Shown: positions 8,427 to 17,336 of the stretch, one piece after another
Numbering within the stretch: position 1 is the stretch's first letter
Layout of the letters: every line of letters starts with the position of its first letter
Origin: Bacteroidetes bacterium GWA2_31_9
Lineage (GTDB): Bacteria; Bacteroidota; Bacteroidia; Bacteroidales; GWF2-33-38
NCBI GenBank assembly: GCA_001768975.1
Contig: MEND01000116.1
Location: 1-33,595 of the forward strand
Direction of reading: 5' to 3'
Length of the DNA: 33,595 nt
Notes under the pieces: generated by a model
Told to the model about the DNA's origin: nothing
Seen by the model: the letters and a program-made list of their open reading frames with translations, nothing else
Database searches by the model: none
Position numbers and translations under genes: made by a program

Positions 8427-9335
8427 ATGCATAACGATATATTGAAACAAACACTGAGTCAACTTTGCGAAGTCGATTCATATAAAAAAGTTTTTCATTC
8501 GGCAAAACATGGAGAGCAAATGCCATCAGTCGAAAATACAAAAAAGATTATTGAATTACTCCGAGAAATTTTATTTCCGGGCTACTTCGGATATTCAGCC
8601 CTTAACTCAGGCAATATGAAATCGTATCTGGGTGTAAACTTAGATAAGCTTTACACAATACTTACTTTGCAAATAAAGAGAGGAATGTGCTTCGACTGTA
8701 ATACTGAAGATTGCAATAAATGTTCATCAGAATCATCTGATATTGCATTAAGATTTATTAAAAATATACCACACATCAGACAAATGCTTTCAACAGATGT
8801 TATTGCAGCATTTAATGGAGATCCAGCCGCAAAAAGTTATGGCGAAATTATTTTTTGTTATCCATGTATTAGAGCATTAACTAATTATAGAATTGCAAAC
8901 GAATTACTTAAACTTGGAGTTCCGTTAATTCCTAGAATTATTTCAGAATTAGCACATTCCGAAACTGGTATTGATATTCATCCCGGTGCACAAATTGATG
9001 AATATTTTGCAATAGATCATGGCACAGGAGTAGTAATAGGAGAAACTGCTGTAATTGGCAAAAATGTTAAGATTTATCAAGGAGTTACACTTGGAGCAAA
9101 AAGTTTCCCACTTGATGAAAATGGAAATCCAATAAAAGGAATTCCACGTCATCCAATTGTTGAAGATAATGTTGTAATTTATGCAGGAGCTACAATTCTT
9201 GGAAGAATTACTGTTGGAAAAAATTCTATGATTGGAGGGAACCTTTGGATAACCGATAATGTACCGCCAGACTCAAAAATGTCGCAAAAAATTTCAAAAA
9301 CAAATAATTATTTAACAATGGATTATCAAATATAA
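8427..9335 (+). CDS. cysE: Serine O-acetyltransferase (CysE/EpsC type)
   Basis: This enzyme acetylates L-serine with acetyl-CoA to give O-acetylserine, the substrate of the CysK encoded 5 bp upstream. The 302-residue protein has a helical N-terminal domain (about 1-160) and a left-handed beta-helix of hexapeptide repeats (about 180-290: IHPGAQIDEYFAIDHGTGVVIGETAVIG and onward). The catalytic histidine pair is probably H185 and H198, with D197 beside it. A cysteine cluster C88-x2-C91-x4-C96-x2-C99 in the N-terminal domain could bind a metal or Fe-S cluster. The C-terminus ends in NYLTMDYQI; an Ile C-terminus is what CysE uses to dock into CysK. Confidence 0.93.
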   Translation: MHNDILKQTLSQLCEVDSYKKVFHSAKHGEQMPSVENTKKIIELLREILFPGYFGYSALNSGNMKSYLGVNLDKLYTILTLQIKRGMCFDCNTEDCNKCSSESSDIALRFIKNIPHIRQMLSTDVIAAFNGDPAAKSYGEIIFCYPCIRALTNYRIANELLKLGVPLIPRIISELAHSETGIDIHPGAQIDEYFAIDHGTGVVIGETAVIGKNVKIYQGVTLGAKSFPLDENGNPIKGIPRHPIVEDNVVIYAGATILGRITVGKNSMIGGNLWITDNVPPDSKMSQKISKTNNYLTMDYQI

Positions 9336-9405
9336 ATTTTTAAATTTCAAATTTTTATATTATTTTAGTTTCATAATTAGAACTCAAACATAGAAAAATA
9401 TATAC

Positions 9406-9990
9406 ATGAATTTATCTTTCAAGTTTATAAAGTCTGTTTCAAATATATATGATGAAATGACTAATAATGGTTTTTCGCTAGTTTATTTTGGAGAATTTAG
9501 CCACGATATTACTATGATGTTTACTTCAATGGCAGAAAACGACATGGATAAGCGATCAGAAGAGAAGGTAATTAAAAAGAAAGTTTTTCATGTGTTAGTT
9601 GAAATTTTACAAAATTTAAATCGTCATTCTGATGAAATGCACGATTCAAAAATTGGAAATGGACTTTTCATTATTGGAATGAAAGATGAAATTTATTATA
9701 TAATTTCATCAAATAAAGTAAGTGCAAAACACAAAGATTCTCTCGAAAAAGCTCTTATTCAGGTTAACGCTGCAAGTAAGCAGGATTTAAAAGAAATGTA
9801 CAAAAAGCAAATTAAAGAGGGCAAACTATCAGACAAAGGCGGTGCAGGATTAGGGCTTATTGATATAGCACGAAAATCTGGCGAACAGCTTAATTATCAG
9901 TTCTTACAAATTGACGAAAATTATTTTTTTTTCATTCTTGAAGTAGAAATCAATACAAAAAGGATTGAAAAAGATTGTATAGAAATTTAA
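9406..9990 (+). CDS. SiaB-family (DUF6272) GHKL-type protein kinase
   Basis: This 194-residue cytosolic protein resembles the SiaB family, atypical GHKL kinases that phosphorylate a small partner (SiaC, DUF1987) in a partner-switching pathway controlling aggregation or c-di-GMP output. The ATP-binding N-box is visible around E66-N70 (VEILQNLNRHS) and the G-box at G145-L151 (GGAGLGLIDIARKS). No SiaC, SiaA phosphatase or GGDEF gene lies next to it. The neighbour 49 bp downstream is instead a double AAA+ protein. Family assignment is by pattern recognition; kinase versus anti-sigma-like activity cannot be told from sequence. Confidence 0.75.
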   Translation: MNLSFKFIKSVSNIYDEMTNNGFSLVYFGEFSHDITMMFTSMAENDMDKRSEEKVIKKKVFHVLVEILQNLNRHSDEMHDSKIGNGLFIIGMKDEIYYIISSNKVSAKHKDSLEKALIQVNAASKQDLKEMYKKQIKEGKLSDKGGAGLGLIDIARKSGEQLNYQFLQIDENYFFFILEVEINTKRIEKDCIEI

Positions 9991-10039
9991 TTTTCTAATC
10001 TTAATTAGTATAAAAAATCATTTTTAAATTTAATTTATA

Positions 10040-12646
10040 ATGTTCTTTGGTAGCGATAAAGACGAAATCAAGAATAAATATAAATTTCATTCTATAAAGT
10101 TCTATTCTTCAAAAGAATGGATGTTTAATTCAACTAAAAAATACAGAAATGTATTTGAAAAAAATGAAGTTTCATATTTATATTGTGAATTTTCATTCTT
10201 CAATAAATTATTTGACGAAGAAGTCTGGGATGCAAAAATCAATTTAAAAGCATTTTCAATAATTAATGGGAAGAAAAAGGAATTATGCAATGTTGAAAAC
10301 AAAAGCACAGTCAGTAAAGAAGACAATATTGTACATATAAGAGAAAGCTGGGGAAAGGATGCCTTAGGTTCGTTTTGGACAAAAGGAGAGTACGAATGGG
10401 AAGCATACATTGATGGAGATTTAGTTGGGTCTTCTAAATTTTATTTTGTCGATTCTGGTCAAGTTTCATCTGATAATAATCCGTATTTTGATGTTGTTTC
10501 ATTAAAATTATACGAAGGAGATTCGTCAGGATTTAATCAAACCGAAAAAAAATATTATTCCAAATTTAAAACAGAAACTACTCGATATGTTTGGGTTGAA
10601 CTAAAATTAAAAAATAAAATTCCTGATGAATGGTATTGTGAAATTTATTACAATTTTTATGATAATGCAGGAAATTTAAAAGGACAATGTACCAGCTTAG
10701 ACACAATGGAAAAGGACAAAGTTGGAACGAGCTATTTTTTTGAAAGAGGATGGGGAAGCAATACCCCAGGAACATGGATTGATGAATGTTATCGTTTGGA
10801 TATAGTTTATATGGATCACCTTATAGCTTCAACATTATTCAAAACTGGAGATGAATTTATTGAAGGCGATGTTGTTACATCAAACGCATCTGTAATTAAT
10901 TCTGAAACAATAGTTAATGAAACTGAGGAATCTTTAGAAGAATTACTTGCAAAACTTGAAAACCTAATAGGTCTTAATAATATTAAAACACAAATTAAAG
11001 ATCATATTGAATATATCAATTTTATAAAATTACGTAAAGAAAAAGGATTTGACGACAGCGAAAAAATAAGCCTTCATAGTGTATTTACAGGAAACCCCGG
11101 AACCGGAAAAACAACTGTTGTAAAAATGCTTGGAAAACTTTATAAAAAGCTTGGTTTATTGTCAAATGGCGAAGTACATGAAGTCGATAGAGCAGCATTA
11201 GTGGCTGAATATATTGGTCAAACTGCTCCAAAAGTAAAAGAAGCTATAAGTAAAGCAAGAGGCGGTATTTTATTTATCGACGAAGCCTATTCTCTTGCCA
11301 GAGAAGACGAAAGTGCAAAAGACTACGGAAAAGAAGTAATAGAAATTCTTTTAAAAGAAATGTCTGATGGAGAAGGAAATATAGCAATAATGGTTGCAGG
11401 ATATCCTCAAGAAATGAATGTTTTTTTAAGTTCAAATCCTGGATTAAAATCACGTTTTAACTACTATTTTCATTTCGACGATTATACACCCGATGAAATG
11501 ATTAAAATAGCCGAATTTGCTGCAAACAAAAGAAATATTACAATCTCCGACGAAGCAAATAGCGTTTTAAGCGAAATAATAATTTCTGCATACAGAGATA
11601 GAGATAGAACCTTTGGAAATGCAAGATATATTCACTCTTTAGTAGATGAAGCTAAGATGAATATGGGTCTGCGAATAATGAAACAAAAAGATTTCGAGAA
11701 GCTTGATAAAAAGTCATTGTCAACAATTTTGGTTGAAGATATCCAGAAACTAGTTCATTTAAAAAACAAAAAAACTCTGCAAATAAAAATTGACGAAATA
11801 TTACTCGAAGAGTCTCTTACAGAATTAAATAATTTAATTGGAATTCAAAACATTAAAACAGAGGTTTTTGAATTAGTTAAGCTAATCAAATATTACAACG
11901 AAACAGGAAAGGACGTAATGAATAAGTTTTCATTACATACTGTTTTTACAGGAAATCCTGGAACCGGAAAAACCACCGTAGCCCGAATAATTGGGAAAGT
12001 ATATAAAGCACTTGGATTATTAGAAAAAGGTCATGTTCTTGAGTGCGATAGAGAAGCTCTAGTTGCTGGATTTATTGGTCAAACAGCAATTAAAACAAAA
12101 GCAATTATTGATTCCACAATGAATGGAGTTCTGTTTATCGACGAAGCTTATTCTTTAACACAGGGCAATGGAAACGATTTTGGTCATGAGGCCATAGAGG
12201 TTATTCTTAAAAATATGGAAGACAAAAGAGGAAAATTTGCATTAATTGTAGCTGGTTATCCTCAAAATATGCAGCAGTTTTTGCAATCAAATCCGGGTTT
12301 AAAATCACGTTTCGACCGAACTATGCATTTTGCAGATTATCTTCCAGATGACCTATTCAGAATAGCATTAAGAATGTTCCAGAAAGAGGACGTTGAGCCA
12401 AATCAAGAAGCTTCAGAATGCTTACAACAATATTTAATAAACCTGTATAATACTAGAGATAGCTATTTTGGAAATGCACGATCTGTAAGAACTATTGTTG
12501 AGTCAATAATTAGAAAACAAAATATTAGAATGGCAGAATTGAGTTCTGAAATGCGAACAATGGAAATGACTAAAATAATTGCAATCGAAGATTTAAAATC
12601 ATTACCGGAACACACTAAACCTACAAGAAAAACAATTGGTTTTTAG
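10040..12646 (+). CDS. Tandem CbbX/SpoVK-type AAA+ ATPase with duplicated N-terminal domain
   Basis: This 868-residue protein has two complete AAA+ modules of the CbbX/SpoVK family, which act as ring-forming remodelling ATPases. Module 1 (about 310-560) has Walker A with K357 (GNPGTGKTT), Walker B D414-E415 (ILFIDEAY), NPGLKSRF (arginine finger region) and FGNARYIHSLVDEA (sensor 2). Module 2 (about 595-840) repeats these with K644, D701-E702, NPGLKSRF and FGNARSVRTIVE. Both look catalytically intact. The first 270 residues hold two tandem copies of an unrecognised, probably beta-rich domain of about 130 residues: compare YSSKEWMFNSTKKYRNVF with YEGDSSGFNQTEKKYYSKF, and WGKDALGSFW with WGSNTPGTWI. 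The target is unknown; the N-terminal repeats may recruit it. Probably co-transcribed with the SiaB-like gene upstream. Confidence 0.85.
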   Translation: MFFGSDKDEIKNKYKFHSIKFYSSKEWMFNSTKKYRNVFEKNEVSYLYCEFSFFNKLFDEEVWDAKINLKAFSIINGKKKELCNVENKSTVSKEDNIVHIRESWGKDALGSFWTKGEYEWEAYIDGDLVGSSKFYFVDSGQVSSDNNPYFDVVSLKLYEGDSSGFNQTEKKYYSKFKTETTRYVWVELKLKNKIPDEWYCEIYYNFYDNAGNLKGQCTSLDTMEKDKVGTSYFFERGWGSNTPGTWIDECYRLDIVYMDHLIASTLFKTGDEFIEGDVVTSNASVINSETIVNETEESLEELLAKLENLIGLNNIKTQIKDHIEYINFIKLRKEKGFDDSEKISLHSVFTGNPGTGKTTVVKMLGKLYKKLGLLSNGEVHEVDRAALVAEYIGQTAPKVKEAISKARGGILFIDEAYSLAREDESAKDYGKEVIEILLKEMSDGEGNIAIMVAGYPQEMNVFLSSNPGLKSRFNYYFHFDDYTPDEMIKIAEFAANKRNITISDEANSVLSEIIISAYRDRDRTFGNARYIHSLVDEAKMNMGLRIMKQKDFEKLDKKSLSTILVEDIQKLVHLKNKKTLQIKIDEILLEESLTELNNLIGIQNIKTEVFELVKLIKYYNETGKDVMNKFSLHTVFTGNPGTGKTTVARIIGKVYKALGLLEKGHVLECDREALVAGFIGQTAIKTKAIIDSTMNGVLFIDEAYSLTQGNGNDFGHEAIEVILKNMEDKRGKFALIVAGYPQNMQQFLQSNPGLKSRFDRTMHFADYLPDDLFRIALRMFQKEDVEPNQEASECLQQYLINLYNTRDSYFGNARSVRTIVESIIRKQNIRMAELSSEMRTMEMTKIIAIEDLKSLPEHTKPTRKTIGF

Positions 12647-12673
12647 ATAAAAAAAATACAAATTGTTATAAAG

Positions 12674-12709
12674 TTTTGTTTAAAAATTTCAAATAAAAAA
12701 ATATCTTTA
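12674..12709 (+). promoter_or_regulatory. Possible promoter for the DUF3127 gene
   Basis: TTTTG (12674-12678) and TATCTTTA (12702-12709) resemble the Bacteroidota -33/-7 pair. The -7 box differs from TAnnTTTG at the last base, and the spacing (23 bp) is a little long. Weak support. Confidence 0.3.
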
Positions 12710-12735
12710 CAGCAATAAAAAAACAATAAAAAATT

Positions 12736-13092
12736 ATGGAAATTTCTGGCAAAGTACTTAAAATTCTTGCTCTTCAAACTGGTGAAGGAAAAAATGGAAC
12801 TTGGAAAAAACAACAATTTATTCTTGACACTGGCGGTCAATTTGGTAATAAAGTGTGCTTTATGGTATGGGGCGACAAAATTGATGAGTTTCAAATTAAA
12901 GAAGGAGAACAATTGACAGTTGCTTTTGATGTCGAAAGTCGCGAATATAACGAACGTTGGTACACAGATGTAAAAGCATGGAAAGTGTCAAGAGCAAATC
13001 AAACACAACAAACAAGTGCACCTTCAAATACAGATTTTCCAAGTATCGAAGATATTCCTGCCGAAAATGCAGAAGAAGATTTGCCATTCTAG
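12736..13092 (+). CDS. DUF3127 OB-fold-like protein with acidic tail
   Basis: This 118-residue protein matches the DUF3127 family, small OB-fold-like proteins typical of Bacteroidota and thought to be related to single-stranded-DNA-binding proteins. Residues about 1-92 form the core (MEISGKVLKIL, WKKQQFILDT, VCFMVWGDKI, RWYTDVKAWKV). A low-complexity Gln/Thr/Ser linker follows. The last residues, EEDLPF, copy the acidic SSB tail that recruits repair and replication proteins. The biochemical role is unproven. It sits 89 bp after the AAA+ gene and is followed by a good terminator. Confidence 0.8.
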   Translation: MEISGKVLKILALQTGEGKNGTWKKQQFILDTGGQFGNKVCFMVWGDKIDEFQIKEGEQLTVAFDVESREYNERWYTDVKAWKVSRANQTQQTSAPSNTDFPSIEDIPAENAEEDLPF

Positions 13093-13151
13093 TATTTTGC
13101 AAGATTATACTAACGAATAAAGTTAAAAACACACATTCTAGACATCTTGGG

Positions 13152-13189
13152 GTCAGCTTTGCAATTTTTAGCAAAGTCTGGCTTTTTTT
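13152..13189 (+). terminator. Rho-independent terminator after the DUF3127 gene
   Basis: GTCAGCTTTGC and GCAAAGTCTGGC form a stem with one bulged base and a loop of AATTTTTA. A run of seven T follows. It lies about 60 bp past the DUF3127 stop and faces the plus-strand genes. Confidence 0.7.
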
Positions 13190-13237
13190 GATTTACCCAA
13201 AATGAATTAATTCCAATTTGAACTTTTGTAATAAGAC

Positions 13238-15034
13238 CTACTTGTAAATTACAATGTTTTTATGAAATACTTTATTCCCATCTGAAATTTTTACCAAATA
13301 AACCCCACTCCCAAATTCCGAAATATCAATATTTTCAGCCAACACAACCGTATTTTCATAATTCTTAGAATAAATGATTTGACCTGTAATATCAAAAATT
13401 TGCAATTCATAGTTTTTGGATTCGAAATTTTCTAAATAAAGTAAGAATTTTCCGTTGTTGGGATTTGGGTAAATGTTTATAGAGTTATCAGTTATTAAGT
13501 AATTTATTGAAGTTGGTAAACTTTCATAAGCTCCAATATCTATTCTTCCATCCCTAATTCGGGGATTTCCGACAATATCAGTTGAAGGTAAATTAAGCCC
13601 TGTGGTATCTGTTGTTCCTGCATTTATACATGGCGAACCTGCTTGTAACGACCAATCGGCAGTAGTTCCATCATAAGAAGTTCCGCTTCCGGCTGTGGGA
13701 GCTACGAATAATGGATTGGTGTCGAGATTGTTTTGATAGGTTCCGGTGTAGAAAATGTCTCCATTAAGCCCAAAATCATTTGTACCTCCTTGAACATTGC
13801 AATAAAAAAAATCAGGATCTGAATCTTCTGAATTAAGAAAAACTTGTGAGCCAGAAGAATCAACAGTATTGTTCCAGATTATACAATTTTTTACTATAGA
13901 ATTTGAAACATAAAAATATATTCCACCACCTTTTGTTGAGTTATTATTAGCAATAGTTGTATTAATAATAGTTGTACTATCACATAAATAAATTCCACCA
14001 CCATAATTTGAAAAATTATTTGAAATAATATTATTTGATATCGAACCCCCACAGGAATATATACCCCCACCATTATTTACTGCTGAATTATTTATGAAGA
14101 AATTGTTATTTATTCCCCTTTCTCCATTAGACCCATAAATTCCTCCACCAGAATTTGATGCAGAGTTTTGAATAAAAGAATTGTTATCAATTATTGGGTA
14201 ACTACTATAAATGTGAATTCCTCCACCATCTAAAGTTGCCGAATTATTTGTAATTATATTATTAACAATTATTGGGATTGATCCGCCCCAGCAATATATT
14301 GCCCCACCGTGAATAGCTAAATTATTTGAAAAAGTATTATTGCTTATTATTGGACTACTATAAATAGTAGAAAAAACTCCACCACCATAAGTAGTTGAAT
14401 TATTTAAAAAGATATTGTTAGATATAATCGGACTACTATTTAGTATAGAAATTGCCCCACCATAACTAGATGATTTATTATTCGAAAAAGTATTATTGAT
14501 TATTACTGGATTGCTATAGTTACAATATATACCTCCAGCCCAACTAGCATAATTAAGTGCTGAATTGTCAATAAAAAGGCAATATGATATTACTGTTTTA
14601 GAATAATAGTTAAAATATATTCCACCACCATAATTTTCATCACCTGTCCCAGAAGCTTTGCCATTTTTAATAATACAATAATTTAATCTCGAACTATCAT
14701 TTGTCAACGGAGTATTATCAAACCTAATCCCTTTCCACCCAGTTGAAGTATCTACAGCAGTAAAAGTAATTGAATCCGTTTCAGTTCCAATTGCAAGTAT
14801 TTGTCCCTGAACATAAAGTTTATAATGCCCCTGAAAATCCACAGTAACCCCCGGCTCAATCGTTAATGTTTGCCCATTTGGGATTTGAATACTTCCGTTT
14901 ATTAAATAAGGTGAATCTGCAAGAGTCCACGTTCCGCTTACGTTACCTCCTGCTACGCTTGTTTGTGCAGAAACATTATTAAAACAGCTAAATATTGCTG
15001 CAAATAACAATAGAAAAGTGTAGAGATTATTCAT
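13238..15034 (-). CDS. Secreted parallel beta-helix protein with type IX sorting domain
   Basis: A 598-residue exported protein of unknown ligand. The signal peptide is MNNLYTFLLLFAAIFSCFNNVSA-Q. Next come a GTWTLADSPYLINGSIQIPNGQTLTIEPGV segment, typical of beta-helix cell-surface proteins, and about ten Asn-rich coils with recurring GGGIY and NNTFSNN/NNIFLNN motifs (about 115-420), like pectin-lyase or chlamydial POMP repeats. A choice-of-anchor Q-like stretch (ADWSLQAGSPCINAG...RIDIGAYE) comes before a type A type IX sorting tail (INIYPNPNNGKF ... GVYLVKISDGNKVFHKNIVI). An in-frame ATG at 15067 would add 11 residues, but it overlaps the -7 promoter box, so I start at 15034. Probable fate: export through the outer membrane, then anchoring or release. 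Confidence 0.85.
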   Translation of the reverse strand: MNNLYTFLLLFAAIFSCFNNVSAQTSVAGGNVSGTWTLADSPYLINGSIQIPNGQTLTIEPGVTVDFQGHYKLYVQGQILAIGTETDSITFTAVDTSTGWKGIRFDNTPLTNDSSRLNYCIIKNGKASGTGDENYGGGIYFNYYSKTVISYCLFIDNSALNYASWAGGIYCNYSNPVIINNTFSNNKSSSYGGAISILNSSPIISNNIFLNNSTTYGGGVFSTIYSSPIISNNTFSNNLAIHGGAIYCWGGSIPIIVNNIITNNSATLDGGGIHIYSSYPIIDNNSFIQNSASNSGGGIYGSNGERGINNNFFINNSAVNNGGGIYSCGGSISNNIISNNFSNYGGGIYLCDSTTIINTTIANNNSTKGGGIYFYVSNSIVKNCIIWNNTVDSSGSQVFLNSEDSDPDFFYCNVQGGTNDFGLNGDIFYTGTYQNNLDTNPLFVAPTAGSGTSYDGTTADWSLQAGSPCINAGTTDTTGLNLPSTDIVGNPRIRDGRIDIGAYESLPTSINYLITDNSINIYPNPNNGKFLLYLENFESKNYELQIFDITGQIIYSKNYENTVVLAENIDISEFGSGVYLVKISDGNKVFHKNIVIYK

Positions 15035-15064
15035 AACAATGATTTGGTTTGTTTGTATGAAAAC

Positions 15065-15093
15065 CAAAAGTAATAATTAAATTTAAAATTCAA
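15065..15093 (-). promoter_or_regulatory. Bacteroidota promoter of the beta-helix gene
   Basis: On the minus strand, TTG (15093-15091), an 18-bp spacer and an exact TACTTTTG (15072-15065) fit the TTG/TAnnTTTG promoter of Bacteroidota. Transcription would start just inside the longer open frame, which supports the downstream ATG at 15034. Confidence 0.6.
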
Positions 15094-15163
15094 TTATTGT
15101 TTTGCTGAAAAAATCACTCTTATAAGAAAAGTAATATTGGTCTGTGGATGTGATTTTATTAAA

Positions 15164-15194
15164 GAGTTCCGAACTTTTAAAAAATTCGGAACTC
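15164..15194 (-). terminator. Hairpin terminator downstream of mutB
   Basis: A perfect 10-bp stem GAGTTCCGAA/TTCGGAACTC (15164-15173 and 15185-15194) with an 11-nt loop lies 7 bp past the mutB stop. On the minus strand it is followed by TTTAATAAAAT, a short U-rich tract. Confidence 0.65.
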
Positions 15195-15200
15195 TCGGGA

Positions 15201-17336
15201 TTATTTACTCGCCTCAATTAAAATTTCCAAAATCTTAATTGCCGCATAAGATATAGACGTTCCTGGGCCAAAAATACCGACAACACCATGCTTGTATAGA
15301 AAATCATAATCTTGTGGAGGAATAACTCCACCAACAATAATCATAATATCTTCTCGACCATGTTTTTTTAGCTCTTCTATAACTTGTGGAACCAAAGTTT
15401 TGTGTCCAGCTGCAAGGCTTGAAATTCCAAGTATGTGTACATCGTTTTCTACTGCTTGTTTGGCAGCTTCGGCAGGTGTTTGAAAAAGTGGTCCAATATC
15501 AACATCAAAGCCAATATCGGCATAACCTGTGGCTACAACTTTTGCTCCACGGTCGTGTCCGTCTTGTCCCATTTTTGCTATCATAATACGTGGTCGGCGA
15601 CCTGCTAGTTTTGCAAAGTTATCTGCAAGTTCACGAGCTTTTTTAAACTCATCATCGTGTGCCGATTCCGACGAGTATATTCCTGATATTGACCTAATCA
15701 CAGCTTTATATCTCCCTTTTACTTTTTCAATTGCGTAAGAAATTTCTCCCAAAGATGCACGTTTTCTGGCAGCTATCACAGAAAGTTCTAATAAATTTCC
15801 TTTGCCCGACTCTGTAGCGTTTGTTATTGCTTCAAGTGCTTTATTAACTTCTTCGCTGTTTCTTTCTTTTCGGAGTTTGTTTAATCGTTCTATTTGCGAA
15901 TCACGTACGGCGGTATTGTCAACTTCAAGAGTATCAATAGGGTCTTCTTTTTCGAGACGATATTTATTTACGCCAACGATTATATCTTTTCCGCTGTCGA
16001 TTCGGGCTTGTTTGAGTGCTGCGGCTTCTTCGATACGCATTTTTGGCAATCCTGTTTCAATTGCTTTCGACATTCCGCCAAGACTTTCAATTTCTTGTAT
16101 TAAATCCCAAGCTTTTCGGGCAAGTTCATCGGTAAGACTTTCGATATAATATGAGCCTCCCCAAGGGTCAACCGTGCGGCAAATATTGGTTTCTTCTTGT
16201 AAATAAATTTGTGTATTTCGAGCTATTCGGGCTGAAAAATCGGTTGGTAAAGCAATTGCCTCATCAAGTGCATTTGTATGTAAAGATTGTGTTCCACCAA
16301 GTGCTGCTGCAAGTGCTTCAACACAAGTACGAGCAACATTATTAAAAGGGTCTTGTAGTGTTAAACTCCAGCCCGAAGTCTGGCAATGTGTTCGCAATGC
16401 CATTGATTTTGGATTTTTTGGATTGAATTGTTTAATAATTCTTGCCCAAAGTAAACGTGCAGCACGAAGTTTGGCAATTTCCATAAAGTGATTCATTCCA
16501 ACGCCAAAAAAGAACGATAGGCGAGGAGCGAAACTATCAATATCCATTCCTGCATTTATTCCGGTGCGAATATATTCAAGTCCATCGGCAAGCGTGTATG
16601 CAAGTTCAATATCAGCTGTTGCTCCGGCTTCTTGAATATGATAACCCGAAATACTTATTGAGTTGAACTTGGGCATATTGCGAGAAGTAAATTCAAAAAT
16701 ATCGGCAATAATTCGCATCGAAGCTTCGGGTGGATAAATGTAAGTGTTACGAACCATAAATTCTTTCAGAATATCGTTCTGAATAGTTCCGCTTAGTTTT
16801 TCCATCGGAACTCCTTGTTCTTCGGCTGCAACTATATAAAAAGCCATGATTGGAAGCACTGCTCCGTTCATTGTCATCGAAACCGACATTTTATCGAGTG
16901 GAATATGGTCGAACAATATTTTCATATCAAGTATTGAATCTATTGCTACACCAGCTTTTCCAACATCGCCAACAACACGCTCGTGGTCAGAATCATATCC
17001 TCTGTGAGTTGCTAAATCGAAAGCTACCGAAAGCCCCATTTGTCCGGCTGCTAGATTTCTACGATAAAAAGCATTTGACTCTTCAGCTGTTGAAAATCCG
17101 GCATACTGACGTACAGTCCAAGGTTTTTGAACATACATTGTCGAATATGGCCCTCTTAAAAAAGGTGCAATTCCGGCTTTATAATTCAAATGTCCGACTT
17201 TTGCCAAATCATCTTTTGTGTAAAAGTTTTTTATTTTGATGTTTTCGGCAGTCAGCCAGTTTGACGTTTGTTTTTTATCGTCATTGCGAGGGACGAAGCA
17301 ATCTTTTATATTTATATTTTTAAAATCGGGTTTCAT
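15201..17336 (-). CDS. mutB: Methylmalonyl-CoA mutase large (catalytic, B12-binding) subunit
   Basis: The adenosylcobalamin-dependent subunit that interconverts succinyl-CoA and (R)-methylmalonyl-CoA in the propionate pathway. The 711-residue protein has the substrate barrel (about 50-560: [65 protein letters not shown]) and the C-terminal cobalamin domain with the axial histidine H594 (D-G-H-D-R-G). The N-terminus is odd: residues 11-20 ([10 protein letters not shown]) are the translation of a dispersed intergenic repeat (17279-17307) lying in frame in the variable segment before the barrel. The start codon overlaps the RhuM gene stop by 4 bp (ATGA), which suggests translational coupling. 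The usual partner, mutA, is about 1.7 kb further upstream instead of adjacent. Confidence 0.95.
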   Translation of the reverse strand: MKPDFKNINIKDCFVPRNDDKKQTSNWLTAENIKIKNFYTKDDLAKVGHLNYKAGIAPFLRGPYSTMYVQKPWTVRQYAGFSTAEESNAFYRRNLAAGQMGLSVAFDLATHRGYDSDHERVVGDVGKAGVAIDSILDMKILFDHIPLDKMSVSMTMNGAVLPIMAFYIVAAEEQGVPMEKLSGTIQNDILKEFMVRNTYIYPPEASMRIIADIFEFTSRNMPKFNSISISGYHIQEAGATADIELAYTLADGLEYIRTGINAGMDIDSFAPRLSFFFGVGMNHFMEIAKLRAARLLWARIIKQFNPKNPKSMALRTHCQTSGWSLTLQDPFNNVARTCVEALAAALGGTQSLHTNALDEAIALPTDFSARIARNTQIYLQEETNICRTVDPWGGSYYIESLTDELARKAWDLIQEIESLGGMSKAIETGLPKMRIEEAAALKQARIDSGKDIIVGVNKYRLEKEDPIDTLEVDNTAVRDSQIERLNKLRKERNSEEVNKALEAITNATESGKGNLLELSVIAARKRASLGEISYAIEKVKGRYKAVIRSISGIYSSESAHDDEFKKARELADNFAKLAGRRPRIMIAKMGQDGHDRGAKVVATGYADIGFDVDIGPLFQTPAEAAKQAVENDVHILGISSLAAGHKTLVPQVIEELKKHGREDIMIIVGGVIPPQDYDFLYKHGVVGIFGPGTSISYAAIKILEILIEASK
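17279..17307. repeat. Dispersed 'GTCATTGCGAGG' repeat inside mutB coding sequence
   Basis: These 29 nt (cgtcattgcgagg-G-acgaagcaatctttt) match 28069-28097 at 28 of 29 positions, and the T-rich flanks also match. The other copy is intergenic. Here the repeat is read in frame on the minus strand as [10 protein letters not shown]. This repeat type is widely scattered in bacterial genomes, where the in-frame peptide DCFVPRND is a familiar sign of it. Confidence 0.8.

Noticed and set aside
10040-12646. Rubisco activase role for the CbbX-type protein
   Set aside because: No Rubisco or Calvin-cycle gene is in the window, the protein is doubled and has a foreign N-terminal domain, and CbbX-like ATPases have other roles.
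12957-13205. 82-codon plus-strand open frame overlapping the DUF3127 gene
   Set aside because: It is a shadow of the DUF3127 reading frame and runs through the terminator.
15386-17239. Several plus-strand open frames opposite mutB
   Set aside because: Opposite-strand shadows of a clear, well-conserved gene. Composition is rich in Leu/Ser/Phe with no family match.
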